A DNA stretch of 64,000 bases from Aquabacter sp965279295 (GCA_965279295.1 CBDIHQ010000010.1); one strand, 5' to 3'. Positions 1 through 7,864 are shown, counted from the stretch's first letter. Made by a program: numbers and translations. Notes: generated by a model from the letters alone, not told the origin.

Positions 1-84
1 GAGATTCCAGTGCAAGCCGGTCAGGTGCCGCAGCCCGAAGCTGTCCGCCCCATAGGCGCTGTTGCGTTGTCCCGTTTCGAGCAC
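1..84 (-). CDS. pckA: Phosphoenolpyruvate carboxykinase (ATP), N-terminal end only
   Basis: Reading leftward off the window edge, the frame gives 28 residues beginning MLETGQRNSAYGADSFGLRH, which resembles the N-terminus of alphaproteobacterial ATP-dependent PEP carboxykinase (the GADxFGLxxL stretch followed by a W-N-L motif). The enzyme converts oxaloacetate to PEP in gluconeogenesis. The start is GTG at 84-82, chosen because an AAGGAG ribosome binding site lies about 7 bases upstream (plus-strand 92-97). The rest of the gene lies outside the window. A pckA gene next to chvI/chvG is the usual arrangement in Hyphomicrobiales, which supports the call. Here the two are separated by about 4 kb of inserted material. 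Only the N-terminus is seen, so identity is likely rather than certain. Confidence 0.72.
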   Translation of the reverse strand, partial: MLETGQRNSAYGADSFGLRHLTGLHWNL

Positions 85-220
85 AGCTCGTCTCCTTAGA
101 TTGCTTCAACATGATGTTGGGCTTTCGCCCCACCAGCGCCTGAGCTTTGGCGGAAGCGCGGAACTTAAAGCGGAGCAGGCCAACTGTGAACCGGCTATGG
201 AGCACTTCAACCGATTAAAT

Positions 221-617
221 TTACACGTTTCGTACAGAGCGGGCCTGCTGTGCGAGCGCAACGAAGACTTCTCGCACTGCAACAACACTTGTGACGCGAT
301 GCGGAAACTCCATCCGCCGCACCTGCGATTCGCGGACCAGGTTGCAGCCGAGAGGGTCCACCTCAAGGAGCCGCCACCCCTGCCCTTCGAGGTCCATGAG
401 GTCCCGTGCATAGAGGTCGATGGCGTCGCCATGGTCCTCGTTCATATGGCTTACGATTCCTCCCTGCGCCGCCCGCACGGCTTCGGCGCCGGTCCAGTCG
501 ATGCCGACCGCATTGCCCTCAACGGTCGAGATGCGTCCGAACCCCTCAACCAGATGCGCCTCTTCTACCGCCATCCGGTAGAAGCCAAAATCGGCAAAAC
601 CGGAATAGCCGATAGCG
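221..617 (-). pseudogene. HugZ/pyridoxamine-oxidase-like haem utilisation protein, 3' fragment cut by IS481
   Basis: The readable frame enters at the IS481 edge with SAIGYSGFADFGFYRMAVEE, followed by AHLVEGFGRI. It continues into a C-terminal DUF2470-like domain with the motif HMNEDHGDA and ends at 221. The F-Y-R-M ... AHLVEGFG pattern is typical of the flavin/haem-binding split barrel of HugZ-like proteins, which handle haem iron. The N-terminal part of the barrel is missing: the frame runs straight into the inverted repeat of the IS481 element, and no matching 5' half is visible beyond the second IS at 2500. The remaining piece could start at an internal ATG (574), but a half barrel is unlikely to work. 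It lies 136 bases upstream of the pckA start, on the same strand. Confidence 0.75.
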
Positions 618-1583
618 CTAGTTGTTTAGTCCCGGCATTTGATGGATGGGGTCGAGGATGAATCTCTCTGGCTCTGAAGTCCAGCATTTGCAGATGAACT
701 CGTAGGGCGTGAGCCCCCTGAGGGTCTTCAGGCGCCGGCCGAAATTGTATGCGGCGACGAAGTCGGTGAGATGCGTTTCGAACTGATGATGGTCGTCGTA
801 GTGGAAGCGCTTGACGGTCGCTTCCTTGATGGTCCGGTTCATCCGCTCGACCTGGCCATTGGTCCAGGGGTGCTTCACTTTAGTCAGGCGGTGCTCGATG
901 CCGTTCTCTCGGCAGCGCATGTCGAACATATGGGTGATGTAGCGAGCTGTCGGCCCATCGGCGTAGCGAGGCGGAAAGGTGAACTGGATGCCGTTGTCGG
1001 TAAGAACGGTATGGATCCGGTAGGGCACCGCGTTGATCAAGGCCATGAGAAAGGCCGAGGCTGAGCTCCGGCCTGTCTTCCTGACGACCTGCACGAAGGC
1101 GAACTTGCTCGTGCGGTCAATGGCTACGTAAAGGTACAGCTTGCCCTCGGCGGTCTGCACCTCGGCGATATCGATATGGAAAAAGCCGATCGGATAGGAC
1201 TTGAACCGCCTCTTCGGCTTCTTGTCGCCCTCCTCCTCCGGCAGCCGGCTGATGCCGTGGCGCTGCAGGCAGCGATGCAGGGATGAGCGCGTCAGATGCG
1301 GGATCGTCGCCTGCAAGGCATAGAGGCAGTCGTCGAGCGGCAGCAGCGTATGCCGGCGGAAAGCGATGATGATGGCCTCTTCTTCAATCGACAGAACCGT
1401 CGATGTCGGCTCTCTCGGACCAGTCGGCAGATCGGCGACCGAGGTCCGCTTCTTCCACTTGGCGACGGTCTTCTGGTTGATCCCATAGCGCTTCGCCAGA
1501 GCCCTCAGGCTCTCTTGACTATGCTGTATCGCTCGACGGACTGCCTCAGTCGTCGTGGCGCTCCCGTGTAGAAACTGGCCCAT
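618..1583 (-). CDS. IS481-family DDE transposase
   Basis: This is a full-length transposase of 321 residues. The N-terminal helix-turn-helix (about residues 10-50) contains SLRALAKRYGINQKTVAKWK. The rve-type catalytic core shows the three acidic residues in context: HIDIAEVQ, VLTDNGIQF and NGQVERMNRTIKEA. The start is ATG at 1583 because a strong GGAGGGAGG site precedes it; a longer frame from 1598 lacks one. The reading frame runs through the left inverted repeat, and the stop codon TAG is formed by the CTAG target at 618-620, so this insertion supplies its own stop from host sequence. No frameshift is seen and the element could still be active. Confidence 0.9.
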   Translation of the reverse strand: MGQFLHGSATTTEAVRRAIQHSQESLRALAKRYGINQKTVAKWKKRTSVADLPTGPREPTSTVLSIEEEAIIIAFRRHTLLPLDDCLYALQATIPHLTRSSLHRCLQRHGISRLPEEEGDKKPKRRFKSYPIGFFHIDIAEVQTAEGKLYLYVAIDRTSKFAFVQVVRKTGRSSASAFLMALINAVPYRIHTVLTDNGIQFTFPPRYADGPTARYITHMFDMRCRENGIEHRLTKVKHPWTNGQVERMNRTIKEATVKRFHYDDHHQFETHLTDFVAAYNFGRRLKTLRGLTPYEFICKCWTSEPERFILDPIHQMPGLNN

Positions 1584-1640
1584 AGTGCCTCCCTCCACTC
1601 CCGCGAAAAGACTGCACCATCAAAGCCCGGGATCAAACAC
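622..1640 (-). mobile_element. IS481-family insertion sequence, complete
   Basis: Terminal inverted repeats are visible at 623-645 and 1617-1639. The outer left sequence TGTTTAGTCCCGGCATTTG pairs with TGTTTGATCCCGGGCTTTG read from the right end. CTAG lies immediately outside both ends (618-621 and 1641-1644), which fits the NCTAGN target preference known for IS481. The right-hand G at 1644 is also the first base of the adjacent IS5 element, so the original right flank was CTAA and the target duplication is imperfect. The element carries one transposase gene and interrupts a HugZ-like gene. Confidence 0.85.
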
Positions 1641-1643
1641 CTA

Positions 1644-2497
1644 GGACCGATCGACATTCACCGTAGCCAGATCATGATTGCGGCGAGGTGGATTAAGCCT
1701 GTGAAGTGAACCGTCCGCCGATCGTATCGCGTCGCGAAGCGGCGGAAGTGCTTGAGGCGATTGAAGCAGCGCTCGATGCAGTTGCGACGCTTATAGGCCT
1801 TTGCATCGTGCGGGATGAGGATCTTCCGGCTTCGGTTGGAAGGAATCACCGCTGCCGCACCGAGGCTGGCGACCTGCCTTCGGAAGGCATTGCTGTCATA
1901 GGCTTTGTCGGCGAGCACGGCACCGCCGGCCTGACCGTCGACCAGGGCGGGAGCGGTGGTGACATCGCCCACCTGACCGGCCGTGATGATGAAACGCAGA
2001 GGACGTCCCAGCGCGTCGGCAAGCATGTGGATTTTGGTGGTCAGCCCGCCTCGGGAACGCCCCAGCGCCTGATCCTTGGCCCCCCTTTTCCACTCGCCGC
2101 CTGCTGGTGAGCCCGGACGATGGTGCTGTCGATCATCAGATATTGGTTGTCATGATCAGCGGTCAGGGCCTCGAACACCCTTTCCCAAACTCCTGCGTGG
2201 CACCACCGGCTGAAGCGCTTATGCACGCTCTTCCAGCGGCCATAGCGCTCGGGAAGGTCGCACCAATGGGCTCCGGAGCGCAGAACCCACAGACAACCGT
2301 TCACGAACAAGCGGTTATCCGAGCCTGTCCGGCCCGGATCTGTGACTTTGCCAGGAAGCAGCTGCGAAATCTTCGTCCATTGGACGTCGCTCAACTCGTA
2401 CCGCTTCGCGGCCATTCCAGGGCTCCGTGCTGCAAAAACACGGCCCTCTATGAATCAGCATTCGCACAACTTGGGAATCCTGAATGTCGATCGATCC
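1644..2497 (-). mobile_element. IS5-family (IS427-like group) insertion sequence, complete
   Basis: The ends match as inverted repeats: GGACCGATCGACATTCA at 1644-1660 pairs with TGAATGTCGATCGATCC at 2481-2497, with one mismatch. TA is present directly outside both ends (1642-1643 and 2498-2499), the expected short target duplication for this group. The total of 854 bp is also right for it. It sits exactly against the outer end of the IS481 element, so it inserted into the TA beside that element or the two arrived in sequence. Confidence 0.85.
1658..2415 (-). CDS. IS5-family transposase made by programmed -1 frameshift (OrfA 2415-2041, OrfB ending 1658)
   Basis: OrfA (124 residues, MAAKRYELSDVQWTKISQLL...) has the IS5 N-terminal DUF4096-like domain and the first catalytic Asp in YLMIDSTIVRAHQQ. 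OrfB supplies the second Asp in VLADKAYDSNAF and the Glu in RRNCIERCFNRLKHFRRFATRYD. The frames differ by -1 and overlap across a slippery A4G6 run (plus-strand 2080-2089), the usual site for this group. A fused product of about 250 residues is expected. All three DDE residues are present, so the element is probably intact rather than decayed. The start ATG at 2415 is the only good candidate. Confidence 0.88.
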
Positions 2498-2576
2498 TAA
2501 GGCTGGCCGTAGACAGAAGGTGTGGGGGATTGTTTAGGGGAAATCCGGAGCGTTTCGGCCGAGAGGCGCCATACGC

Positions 2577-2667
2577 ATTGGCGCCAAAAGATTTTCTCGC
2601 TAATTTAAACGAAAAATCAAGCGTAGAGCAAAATTCGGCCATGCGAACCACGCCTCACCTTTGAAGC
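2577..2667 (+). repeat. Diverged upstream copy of the chvI 5' region
   Basis: This 91-base segment aligns with 3954-4044 with about three quarters of bases the same by eye and only two single-base gaps. Shared stretches include ATTGGCG at the left edge, TTCGGCCA followed by GCGAACC, and TGAAGC at the right edge. The copy lies just upstream of the glycosyltransferase gene. The two copies therefore bracket that gene as direct repeats. Confidence 0.75.
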
Positions 2668-2689
2668 AATGTAAATTACGGACTTGAAT

Positions 2690-3877
2690 ATGTTTTGCCA
2701 ATTCATACTTCCATTTGATGTTAGGGGCGACAGATTTACGTACGAATGGATGATGTACAAAGCAATTGATAGTAAAATTGACCTATGCCTACTCGCTCCT
2801 GAACATTATTGGACCGACATCGAAGAGCGAAAATTATCTGGCAGCTGGGCGACATTGGAATACATCGAAGATTATTTCAGATATAAAGCGCCGTCTCCCG
2901 ATCAGATTTCTCAGATTCAGAAAATACCCCTACTCTCAGAGGGCATCTCGGAGCTGGAGCAAGATCTTATAGGCCCAAACCTTGTCTGGGCCCACACGAT
3001 CACTCAAAGAATACCTTCTCTAGAACGACACATAAGATCTTTATTAGAACCACACTTACCTCTGGAAGCAATTCTGATATGGACCAATTGCGCTTCAGTC
3101 ACAGCTGTTGCAGCAGATCTCGGAATCAAGGTCATTCATAATGAATTAGGGCCCCTCCGCCCCCCGCGATTTCAATTTACGGCCTATTTTGATTTCGAGG
3201 GCGTAAACGGCCGCACAAGCGCATCAACCCGTTGGCAGGCATTTCTCGATGAGAAGTGCACCGTTCCTATTATGGGATATGATGAGTTGGATCAGCTATT
3301 TTCCAATGCATCGCATCAGAAACCCGACTTCAGCAACGATAGAAACGATAAAGACTATGATGTTGGCGTTGCTTTACAATGCCCTGACGATTCTAATATG
3401 CTTGCATTTAGCAATGGATTCTCCAACTATGAAGCTATCGTAACCGCGCTGAGATACTTCACCGGGCGCACGATTGTCCGCCCTCACCCTGCGCGTGCCG
3501 CTAGGTTTGATGGAATTCCTGTCACATGGGATGCCAGCGCGACAAGTTCAGAGTTTCTTGATAAAATCAATGCAGTGATAACTGTTAATTCTAGCGTAGG
3601 ATTCGAGGCATTATTACGAAATAATCCAGCTTATATTTTAGGAGAATCTTCATTCAAAGATGGAAGTTGGAATATTTTTACAAAAACGCCCCCCATGGAA
3701 AGAGATTTACTTCTAAGATGGGTAAATTGGTTTTTGTTTGGTTATCTGATACCATTTGACCGCTTATTTAATCAAAAATACTATAGATGGCGCCTTAAAC
3801 TACCCTCCGAGCTCGACATATACACTGATAATTTTCGATATTGGTGCAGCCGGCGCGCGAAGGAAGCCCCTGATTGA
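2690..3877 (+). CDS. Capsule/LPS-type glycosyltransferase, Kdo-transferase-like (GT99-like)
   Basis: This 395-residue soluble protein has no signal peptide or clear membrane helix. The C-terminal half carries TIVRPHPARAARFDG and, about 45 residues later, AVITVNSSVGFEALL. This is the RPHP...NSSxGxEAL pattern of capsule-polysaccharide beta-Kdo transferases (KpsC/KpsS and the GT99 domain of WbbB). The likely role is transfer of Kdo or a similar sugar onto a surface glycan at the cytoplasmic face. ATG 2690 is chosen over TTG 2684 because the family-like start MFCQFILPFDVRGDRF begins there; neither has a strong ribosome binding site. The gene is much richer in A+T than its neighbours and has no glycan genes around it, which indicates transfer. 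Substrate is unknown. Confidence 0.6.
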   Translation: MFCQFILPFDVRGDRFTYEWMMYKAIDSKIDLCLLAPEHYWTDIEERKLSGSWATLEYIEDYFRYKAPSPDQISQIQKIPLLSEGISELEQDLIGPNLVWAHTITQRIPSLERHIRSLLEPHLPLEAILIWTNCASVTAVAADLGIKVIHNELGPLRPPRFQFTAYFDFEGVNGRTSASTRWQAFLDEKCTVPIMGYDELDQLFSNASHQKPDFSNDRNDKDYDVGVALQCPDDSNMLAFSNGFSNYEAIVTALRYFTGRTIVRPHPARAARFDGIPVTWDASATSSEFLDKINAVITVNSSVGFEALLRNNPAYILGESSFKDGSWNIFTKTPPMERDLLLRWVNWFLFGYLIPFDRLFNQKYYRWRLKLPSELDIYTDNFRYWCSRRAKEAPD

Positions 3878-3953
3878 ATATTCGCCACCGCCTGACGCAT
3901 CCGATCGCGCATCTTCCCGGACGCGGAGCCTTTTTCAGGCTAAGCACCGCCTC

Positions 3954-4044
3954 ATTGGCGGCAAAGGGTTTTCGAGCTATCTTAAGTGACAAATCAGGCG
4001 CGGTGTCACATTTCGGCCACGCGAACCGGCTTCACCGGTGAAGC
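3954..4044 (+). repeat. chvI upstream region, second copy of the direct repeat
   Basis: This is the resident copy of the element also found at 2577-2667, ending 33 bases before the chvI start. The segment probably contains the chvI promoter or leader, because both copies occupy the same position relative to the gene that follows. Confidence 0.7.
3986..4009 (+). promoter_or_regulatory. Inverted repeat GTGACA-N12-TGTCAC upstream of chvI
   Basis: Perfect six-base arms at 3986-3991 and 4004-4009 are separated by 12 bases and end about 70 bases before the chvI start. Size and spacing suit a dimeric regulator, possibly ChvI itself. The arms are not preserved in the 2577-2667 copy, so the site may be specific to chvI. 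The function is inferred from symmetry and position only. Confidence 0.3.
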
Positions 4045-4077
4045 TCCAGCGGCCGCCCGACGCTTGAAAGAGGTGAC

Positions 4078-4779
4078 ATGCCCACAATCGCCCTCGTCGA
4101 TGACGACCGCAACATCCTGACGTCCGTCTCCATCGCTTTGGAGGCCGAAGGGTATCGGATCGACACTTACACCGACGGTGCCTCCGCGCTCGACGGCTTC
4201 AAGAGCAATCCGCCCGACCTTGCCATCCTCGACATCAAGATGCCGCGCATGGATGGAATGGAACTGCTGCGCCGCCTGCGCCAGAAGACCGACATGCCGG
4301 TGATCTTCCTGACCTCCAAGGACGAAGAGATCGACGAACTGTTCGGCCTCAAGATGGGCGCCGACGATTTCATCAAGAAGCCGTTCTCTCAGCGCCTGCT
4401 GGTGGAACGGGTCAAGGCGGTGCTGCGCCGTTTCGCCGGCAAGGACGGCGTCGCCCCGCGCGAGACCGACAGCGCCAAGGTTCTGGAGCGCGGCCTGCTG
4501 CGTATGGACCCGGAGCGGCACACCTGCACCTGGAAGAATGAGCCGGTGACTCTCACCGTGACTGAATTCCTGATCCTCCAGGCGCTCGCCCAGCGTCCTG
4601 GCGTGGTCAAGAGCCGCAACGCCCTCATGGATGCGGCCTACGACGATCAAGTCTATGTGGACGACCGCACCATCGATAGCCACATCAAGCGGCTGCGTAA
4701 GAAATTCAAGTCCACGGACGACAATTTCGACATGATCGAGACCCTCTACGGGGTCGGCTATCGTTTCAAGGAAGCCTGA
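4078..4779 (+). CDS. chvI: DNA-binding response regulator ChvI (OmpR/PhoB family)
   Basis: 233 residues. The receiver domain (1-120) shows the acidic pair DDD at 8-10, the phosphorylation site Asp52 in ILDIKMP, Thr79/Ser80, and the conserved Lys101 in IKKPFS. A winged-helix DNA-binding domain (about 135-232) follows and ends with DNFDMIETLYGVGYRFKEA, the usual ChvI C-terminus. It works with ChvG in the acid- and envelope-stress response that controls exopolysaccharide, motility and host-interaction genes in rhizobia and agrobacteria. An AAAGAGG site precedes the ATG. chvG follows on the same strand and the two are probably cotranscribed. Confidence 0.93.
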   Translation: MPTIALVDDDRNILTSVSIALEAEGYRIDTYTDGASALDGFKSNPPDLAILDIKMPRMDGMELLRRLRQKTDMPVIFLTSKDEEIDELFGLKMGADDFIKKPFSQRLLVERVKAVLRRFAGKDGVAPRETDSAKVLERGLLRMDPERHTCTWKNEPVTLTVTEFLILQALAQRPGVVKSRNALMDAAYDDQVYVDDRTIDSHIKRLRKKFKSTDDNFDMIETLYGVGYRFKEA

Positions 4780-4827
4780 GAGCGGGCGCGCGACAGCGCC
4801 CGCCTCCATTAGCGTCGAGCTATAAAA

Positions 4828-6594
4828 CTGAGCGCCGAGACACAAAAGCTCCCCGCCGAGCAGCAGCGGACAAGGCGCGGATTCGGCGTTCTCTCTGCGC
4901 TGCGCCGTGCGCGTCGCTTTGTCATTTTCAAGAGCTTCTCCAGCCTCACCCGGCGCATCGTTCTGCTCAATTTGGCGGGGTTGTGCGCGCTGGTCTCGGG
5001 TATTCTCTATCTCTCCGAATTCCGCTCGGGCCTCATCGACGCGCGAGTGCAGAGCCTTCTGGTCCAGGGCGAGATCATCGCAGCCGCCATCGCCGCGTCA
5101 GCACAGGTCGAGACCAACGCCATCACCATCGATCCCGAGCGGTTGCTGGAATTGCAGACCGGCGACAGCTTCGGACCTTCCGAAGAAGGCTTTTCCCCGC
5201 TCGAATTCCCCATAAATCCAGAGCGAGTTGCTCCCGTACTACGCCGCCTTGTAGGGCCGACCGGCACCCGCGCGCGTATCTACGACCGCGACGGCATCAT
5301 GCTGCTGGATTCCCGCTCGCTCTATTCCCGCGGCGAGATTTTGCGATTCGACCTGCCCCCGCCCACGCAGACCCCACCTGGCCTCCTGGAGCGCGCCTGG
5401 CGCCGGCTCCACGGCTGGGTCGGGCGCGGCGACCTGCCGCTCTACAAGGAACTCGGGCCGCAAAGCGGCAAGGACTACCCAGAAGTCGCCTCCGCCGCCC
5501 TCGGCCAGAAGGCCAGCGAGGTGCGCGTGGACGAGCGCGGTCGCGTCGTGGTCTCAGTCGCAGTGCCGATCCAGCGGTTCCGTGCCATCCTGGGCGTTCT
5601 CCTGCTCTCCACCCAGGGCGGTGAAATCGACGAGGCGGTGGAGGCCGAGCGTTTCGTTATCGTGCGCGTGTTCCTGGTGGCCGCGGCGGTCATGGTGCTG
5701 CTCTCGGTGCTGCTCGCCGGGACGATCGCCGACCCGGTTCGCAAGCTGGCAGACGCCGCCGAACGGGTGCGTCGGCGCATCAAAACGCGGGTCGAAATCC
5801 CCGACTTCACATCGCGTTCCGACGAAATCGGCCATCTTTCCGGCGCACTGCGCGACATGACAAGCGCGCTCTATAACCGCATTGAGGCGATCGAGAGCTT
5901 CGCAGCGGATGTCGCGCACGAATTGAAGAACCCCCTTACCTCCCTGCGCTCCGCCGTCGAAACCCTGCCCCTCGCGCGCAACGACAATTCCCGTGCGCGG
6001 CTATTGGAGGTGATCCAACACGACGTGAAGCGCCTCGACCGTCTGATCTCCGACATTTCCGACGCCAGCCGCCTCGACGCCGAACTCCAGCGGCAGGAAG
6101 CTGGCGACGTGGACATGCGCCAATTGCTGGAAATGGTCGTCGGTATGGCGCAGGACGTACGCCGCGACGATGGCGTGAGCGTCGCCCTAAAATTCGAGCG
6201 TGCAACCGGCGCACCGCAGAATTTCATCATCGTCGGCCATGCCTCCCGGCTCGGCCAGGTGGTGGATAATCTGGTGTCGAACGCCCGCTCCTTCGCACCC
6301 GAGGGCAGCACTGTCACCGTCACCTGCGAACGGCAGAAGCAGGGCGTCACCATCATTGTTGACGACGACGGACCCGGTATTCGGCCCGACGCCCTCAACC
6401 GTATCTTCGAGCGATTTTATACCGACCGGCCGCACCAGGGGTTCGGCCAGAATTCCGGACTGGGCCTCTCAATCTCGCGGCAGATCGTGGAGGCCCACGG
6501 CGGGCGTATCTGGGCCGAGAACCGCACATTGGACGAGGCGGACGGCGAGAAGGTGCTGGGCGCGCGCCTCATCTTCAGCCTCCCGAGCGGCTGA
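4828..6594 (+). CDS. chvG: Sensor histidine kinase ChvG (likely CTG or other non-standard start)
   Basis: This is the membrane kinase partner of ChvI. From the first possible TTG (4972) the frame gives 540 residues, with a periplasmic domain, a second membrane helix (about 231-251), HAMP, the phospho-acceptor His317 in FAADVAHELKNPLTSLR, and ATPase boxes VDNLVSNA, DDDGPGI and GLGLSIS. That TTG falls inside the first membrane helix, so it would destroy the helix. Homologues carry about 45 more residues before it. The frame is open and similar upstream (SAETQKLP ... FKSFSSLTRRIVLLNLAGL), but between the stop at 4810 and 4972 it contains no ATG, GTG or TTG. CTG at 4828 aligns with the usual N-terminus and would give 588 residues, close to the family norm of about 595. 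A sequencing error is the alternative. Confidence 0.88.
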   Translation: MSAETQKLPAEQQRTRRGFGVLSALRRARRFVIFKSFSSLTRRIVLLNLAGLCALVSGILYLSEFRSGLIDARVQSLLVQGEIIAAAIAASAQVETNAITIDPERLLELQTGDSFGPSEEGFSPLEFPINPERVAPVLRRLVGPTGTRARIYDRDGIMLLDSRSLYSRGEILRFDLPPPTQTPPGLLERAWRRLHGWVGRGDLPLYKELGPQSGKDYPEVASAALGQKASEVRVDERGRVVVSVAVPIQRFRAILGVLLLSTQGGEIDEAVEAERFVIVRVFLVAAAVMVLLSVLLAGTIADPVRKLADAAERVRRRIKTRVEIPDFTSRSDEIGHLSGALRDMTSALYNRIEAIESFAADVAHELKNPLTSLRSAVETLPLARNDNSRARLLEVIQHDVKRLDRLISDISDASRLDAELQRQEAGDVDMRQLLEMVVGMAQDVRRDDGVSVALKFERATGAPQNFIIVGHASRLGQVVDNLVSNARSFAPEGSTVTVTCERQKQGVTIIVDDDGPGIRPDALNRIFERFYTDRPHQGFGQNSGLGLSISRQIVEAHGGRIWAENRTLDEADGEKVLGARLIFSLPSG

Positions 6595-6596
6595 GC

Positions 6597-7037
6597 GTGC
6601 CCATTCCCACCATCCATGGGACTTGTGTGAGCCTGGATGGCCTGGGCGTGCTGATCCGTGGTGCGTCAGGCAGCGGCAAGTCCGCGCTGGCCCTGCGCCT
6701 GATCCTCGACCCGCCGCTTGCCCTGCCCCCCGCTATTCTGGTGGCGGATGACCGGGTACGCCTGGAGGCCCGCGCGGATCGCCTCTTTGCCAAGCCGCCC
6801 GTTGAACTCGCGGGACTGATTGAAGCCCGCTTCCTCGGCCTGCGCCGCCTGCCGCACCTGGACGAGGCTGATCTGCGCCTTGTGGTGGATCTCGGCGCGC
6901 ACGATGTTGAACGCCTGCCCCGCGACGAAGACGCACATGTGGTTCTTGAGGGGTATCGCGTCTTTCGCATTGCGGTTCCAGGCGGCGTGGATGCGGCGCT
7001 CCTTATTGCCGCAGCCTTGAGGAGCAAGATTTTCTAA
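6597..7037 (+). CDS. hprK: HPr kinase/phosphorylase, short alphaproteobacterial form
   Basis: 146 residues, equivalent to only the C-terminal catalytic domain of the Gram-positive enzyme (about 310). The Walker A motif GASGSGKS is at 22-29, with VADDRVRLEAR and GLIEARFLGLRRL downstream as in this short class. It phosphorylates a serine of HPr, linking carbon status to the incomplete PTS of these bacteria. It starts with GTG two bases after the chvG stop, so it is translationally coupled to chvG. manX and the HPr gene follow, which is the conserved order. Confidence 0.9.
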   Translation: MPIPTIHGTCVSLDGLGVLIRGASGSGKSALALRLILDPPLALPPAILVADDRVRLEARADRLFAKPPVELAGLIEARFLGLRRLPHLDEADLRLVVDLGAHDVERLPRDEDAHVVLEGYRVFRIAVPGGVDAALLIAAALRSKIF

Positions 7038-7146
7038 GCGCATTGTGCTTTTGTGCGATGCACCCCTTGCGTAATTTTTGAGCCGCTCTGAATATGACGC
7101 CCCGCCAAGGCGGGAGGCTTCCGCACTGAGCGGAGGCGGAGGCAAC

Positions 7147-7548
7147 ATGATCGGTCTCGTGCTCGTAACCCACGGTCGGCTGGCGGCGGAATTCTGCTCC
7201 GCCCTGGAACATGTAATGGGCCCCCAGGCGCAGGTCATCGCCGTCTCTATTGGTCCAGAAGACGATATGGAGCGCCGCCGTCGCGACATCATAGATGCCG
7301 TGAACACGGTTCAGACCGGTCAGGGCGTAGTGATCCTCACCGACATGTTTGGCGGCACCCCCTCCAATCTCGCAATTTCGGTGATGAATTCACCCGATGT
7401 GGAAGTGGTGGCCGGCATCAATCTCCCCATGCTGGTCAAGCTCGCCAAGGTGCGCTCCGAACTGCCGCTTTCCGAGGCGGTGAACGTGGCCCAGGAAGCC
7501 GGCCGGAAATACATCAATGTCGCCAGCCGTGTCCTTGCCGGGAAGTGA
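7147..7548 (+). CDS. manX: PTS EIIA component, mannose/fructose type
   Basis: 133 residues beginning MIGLVLVTHGRLA. His9 is the phospho-acceptor of EIIA-Man proteins, and ILTDMFGGTPSN is the second family signature. The protein accepts phosphate from HPr; with no cognate sugar permease in sight it is presumably regulatory. The start is ATG 7147, right after a strong GGAGGCGGAGG site; the frame is open further upstream but no better start is seen. It overlaps no gene and is followed two bases later by the HPr start. Confidence 0.92.
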   Translation: MIGLVLVTHGRLAAEFCSALEHVMGPQAQVIAVSIGPEDDMERRRRDIIDAVNTVQTGQGVVILTDMFGGTPSNLAISVMNSPDVEVVAGINLPMLVKLAKVRSELPLSEAVNVAQEAGRKYINVASRVLAGK

Positions 7549-7549
7549 T

Positions 7550-7864
7550 ATGGACCCCGTTGCCGAGGCGTGCGGTGGAACTGCGGCGGAGGGCGCCCTC
7601 GTGCGGGTGCTGCCCATCATCAACAAGCGCGGCCTGCATGCGCGCGCGTCCGCGAAATTTGTCCAGACGGTGGAGCGTTTCGGCGCCGCCGTGAAGGTGT
7701 GCCGAAACGGCGAGGCCGTGGACGGAAACTCCATTATGGGCCTGCTGATGCTCGCGGCGGCCCCCGGAACCACCGTCACGGTTACAGCCACCGGTGTTGA
7801 AGCTCAGGACGTGCTCGACGCTCTGGAAGCCCTGGTGGGCGATCGGTTCGGCGAGGGAGAATAG
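7550..7864 (+). CDS. ptsH: Phosphocarrier protein HPr
   Basis: 104 residues. His30 in NKRGLHARASAKFVQ is the EI-dependent phosphorylation site. Ser61 in DGNSIMGLLMLAA is at the position phosphorylated by HprK. An N-terminal extension of about 15 residues precedes the usual start of the fold. It passes phosphate from EI to EIIA (the neighbouring manX). The ATG lies one base beyond the manX stop, indicating one operon chvI-chvG-hprK-manX-HPr. A longer frame from 7517 would overlap manX and is less likely. Confidence 0.93.
   Translation: MDPVAEACGGTAAEGALVRVLPIINKRGLHARASAKFVQTVERFGAAVKVCRNGEAVDGNSIMGLLMLAAAPGTTVTVTATGVEAQDVLDALEALVGDRFGEGE

Noticed and set aside
62..661. Plus-strand frame of 199 codons at the left edge
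   Set aside because: It is antisense to the HugZ-like fragment and the pckA start, both supported by family motifs and, for pckA, by a ribosome binding site.
4006..4845. Minus-strand frame of 279 codons opposite chvI
   Set aside because: It is fully antisense to a clear response regulator gene and has no recognisable motif.
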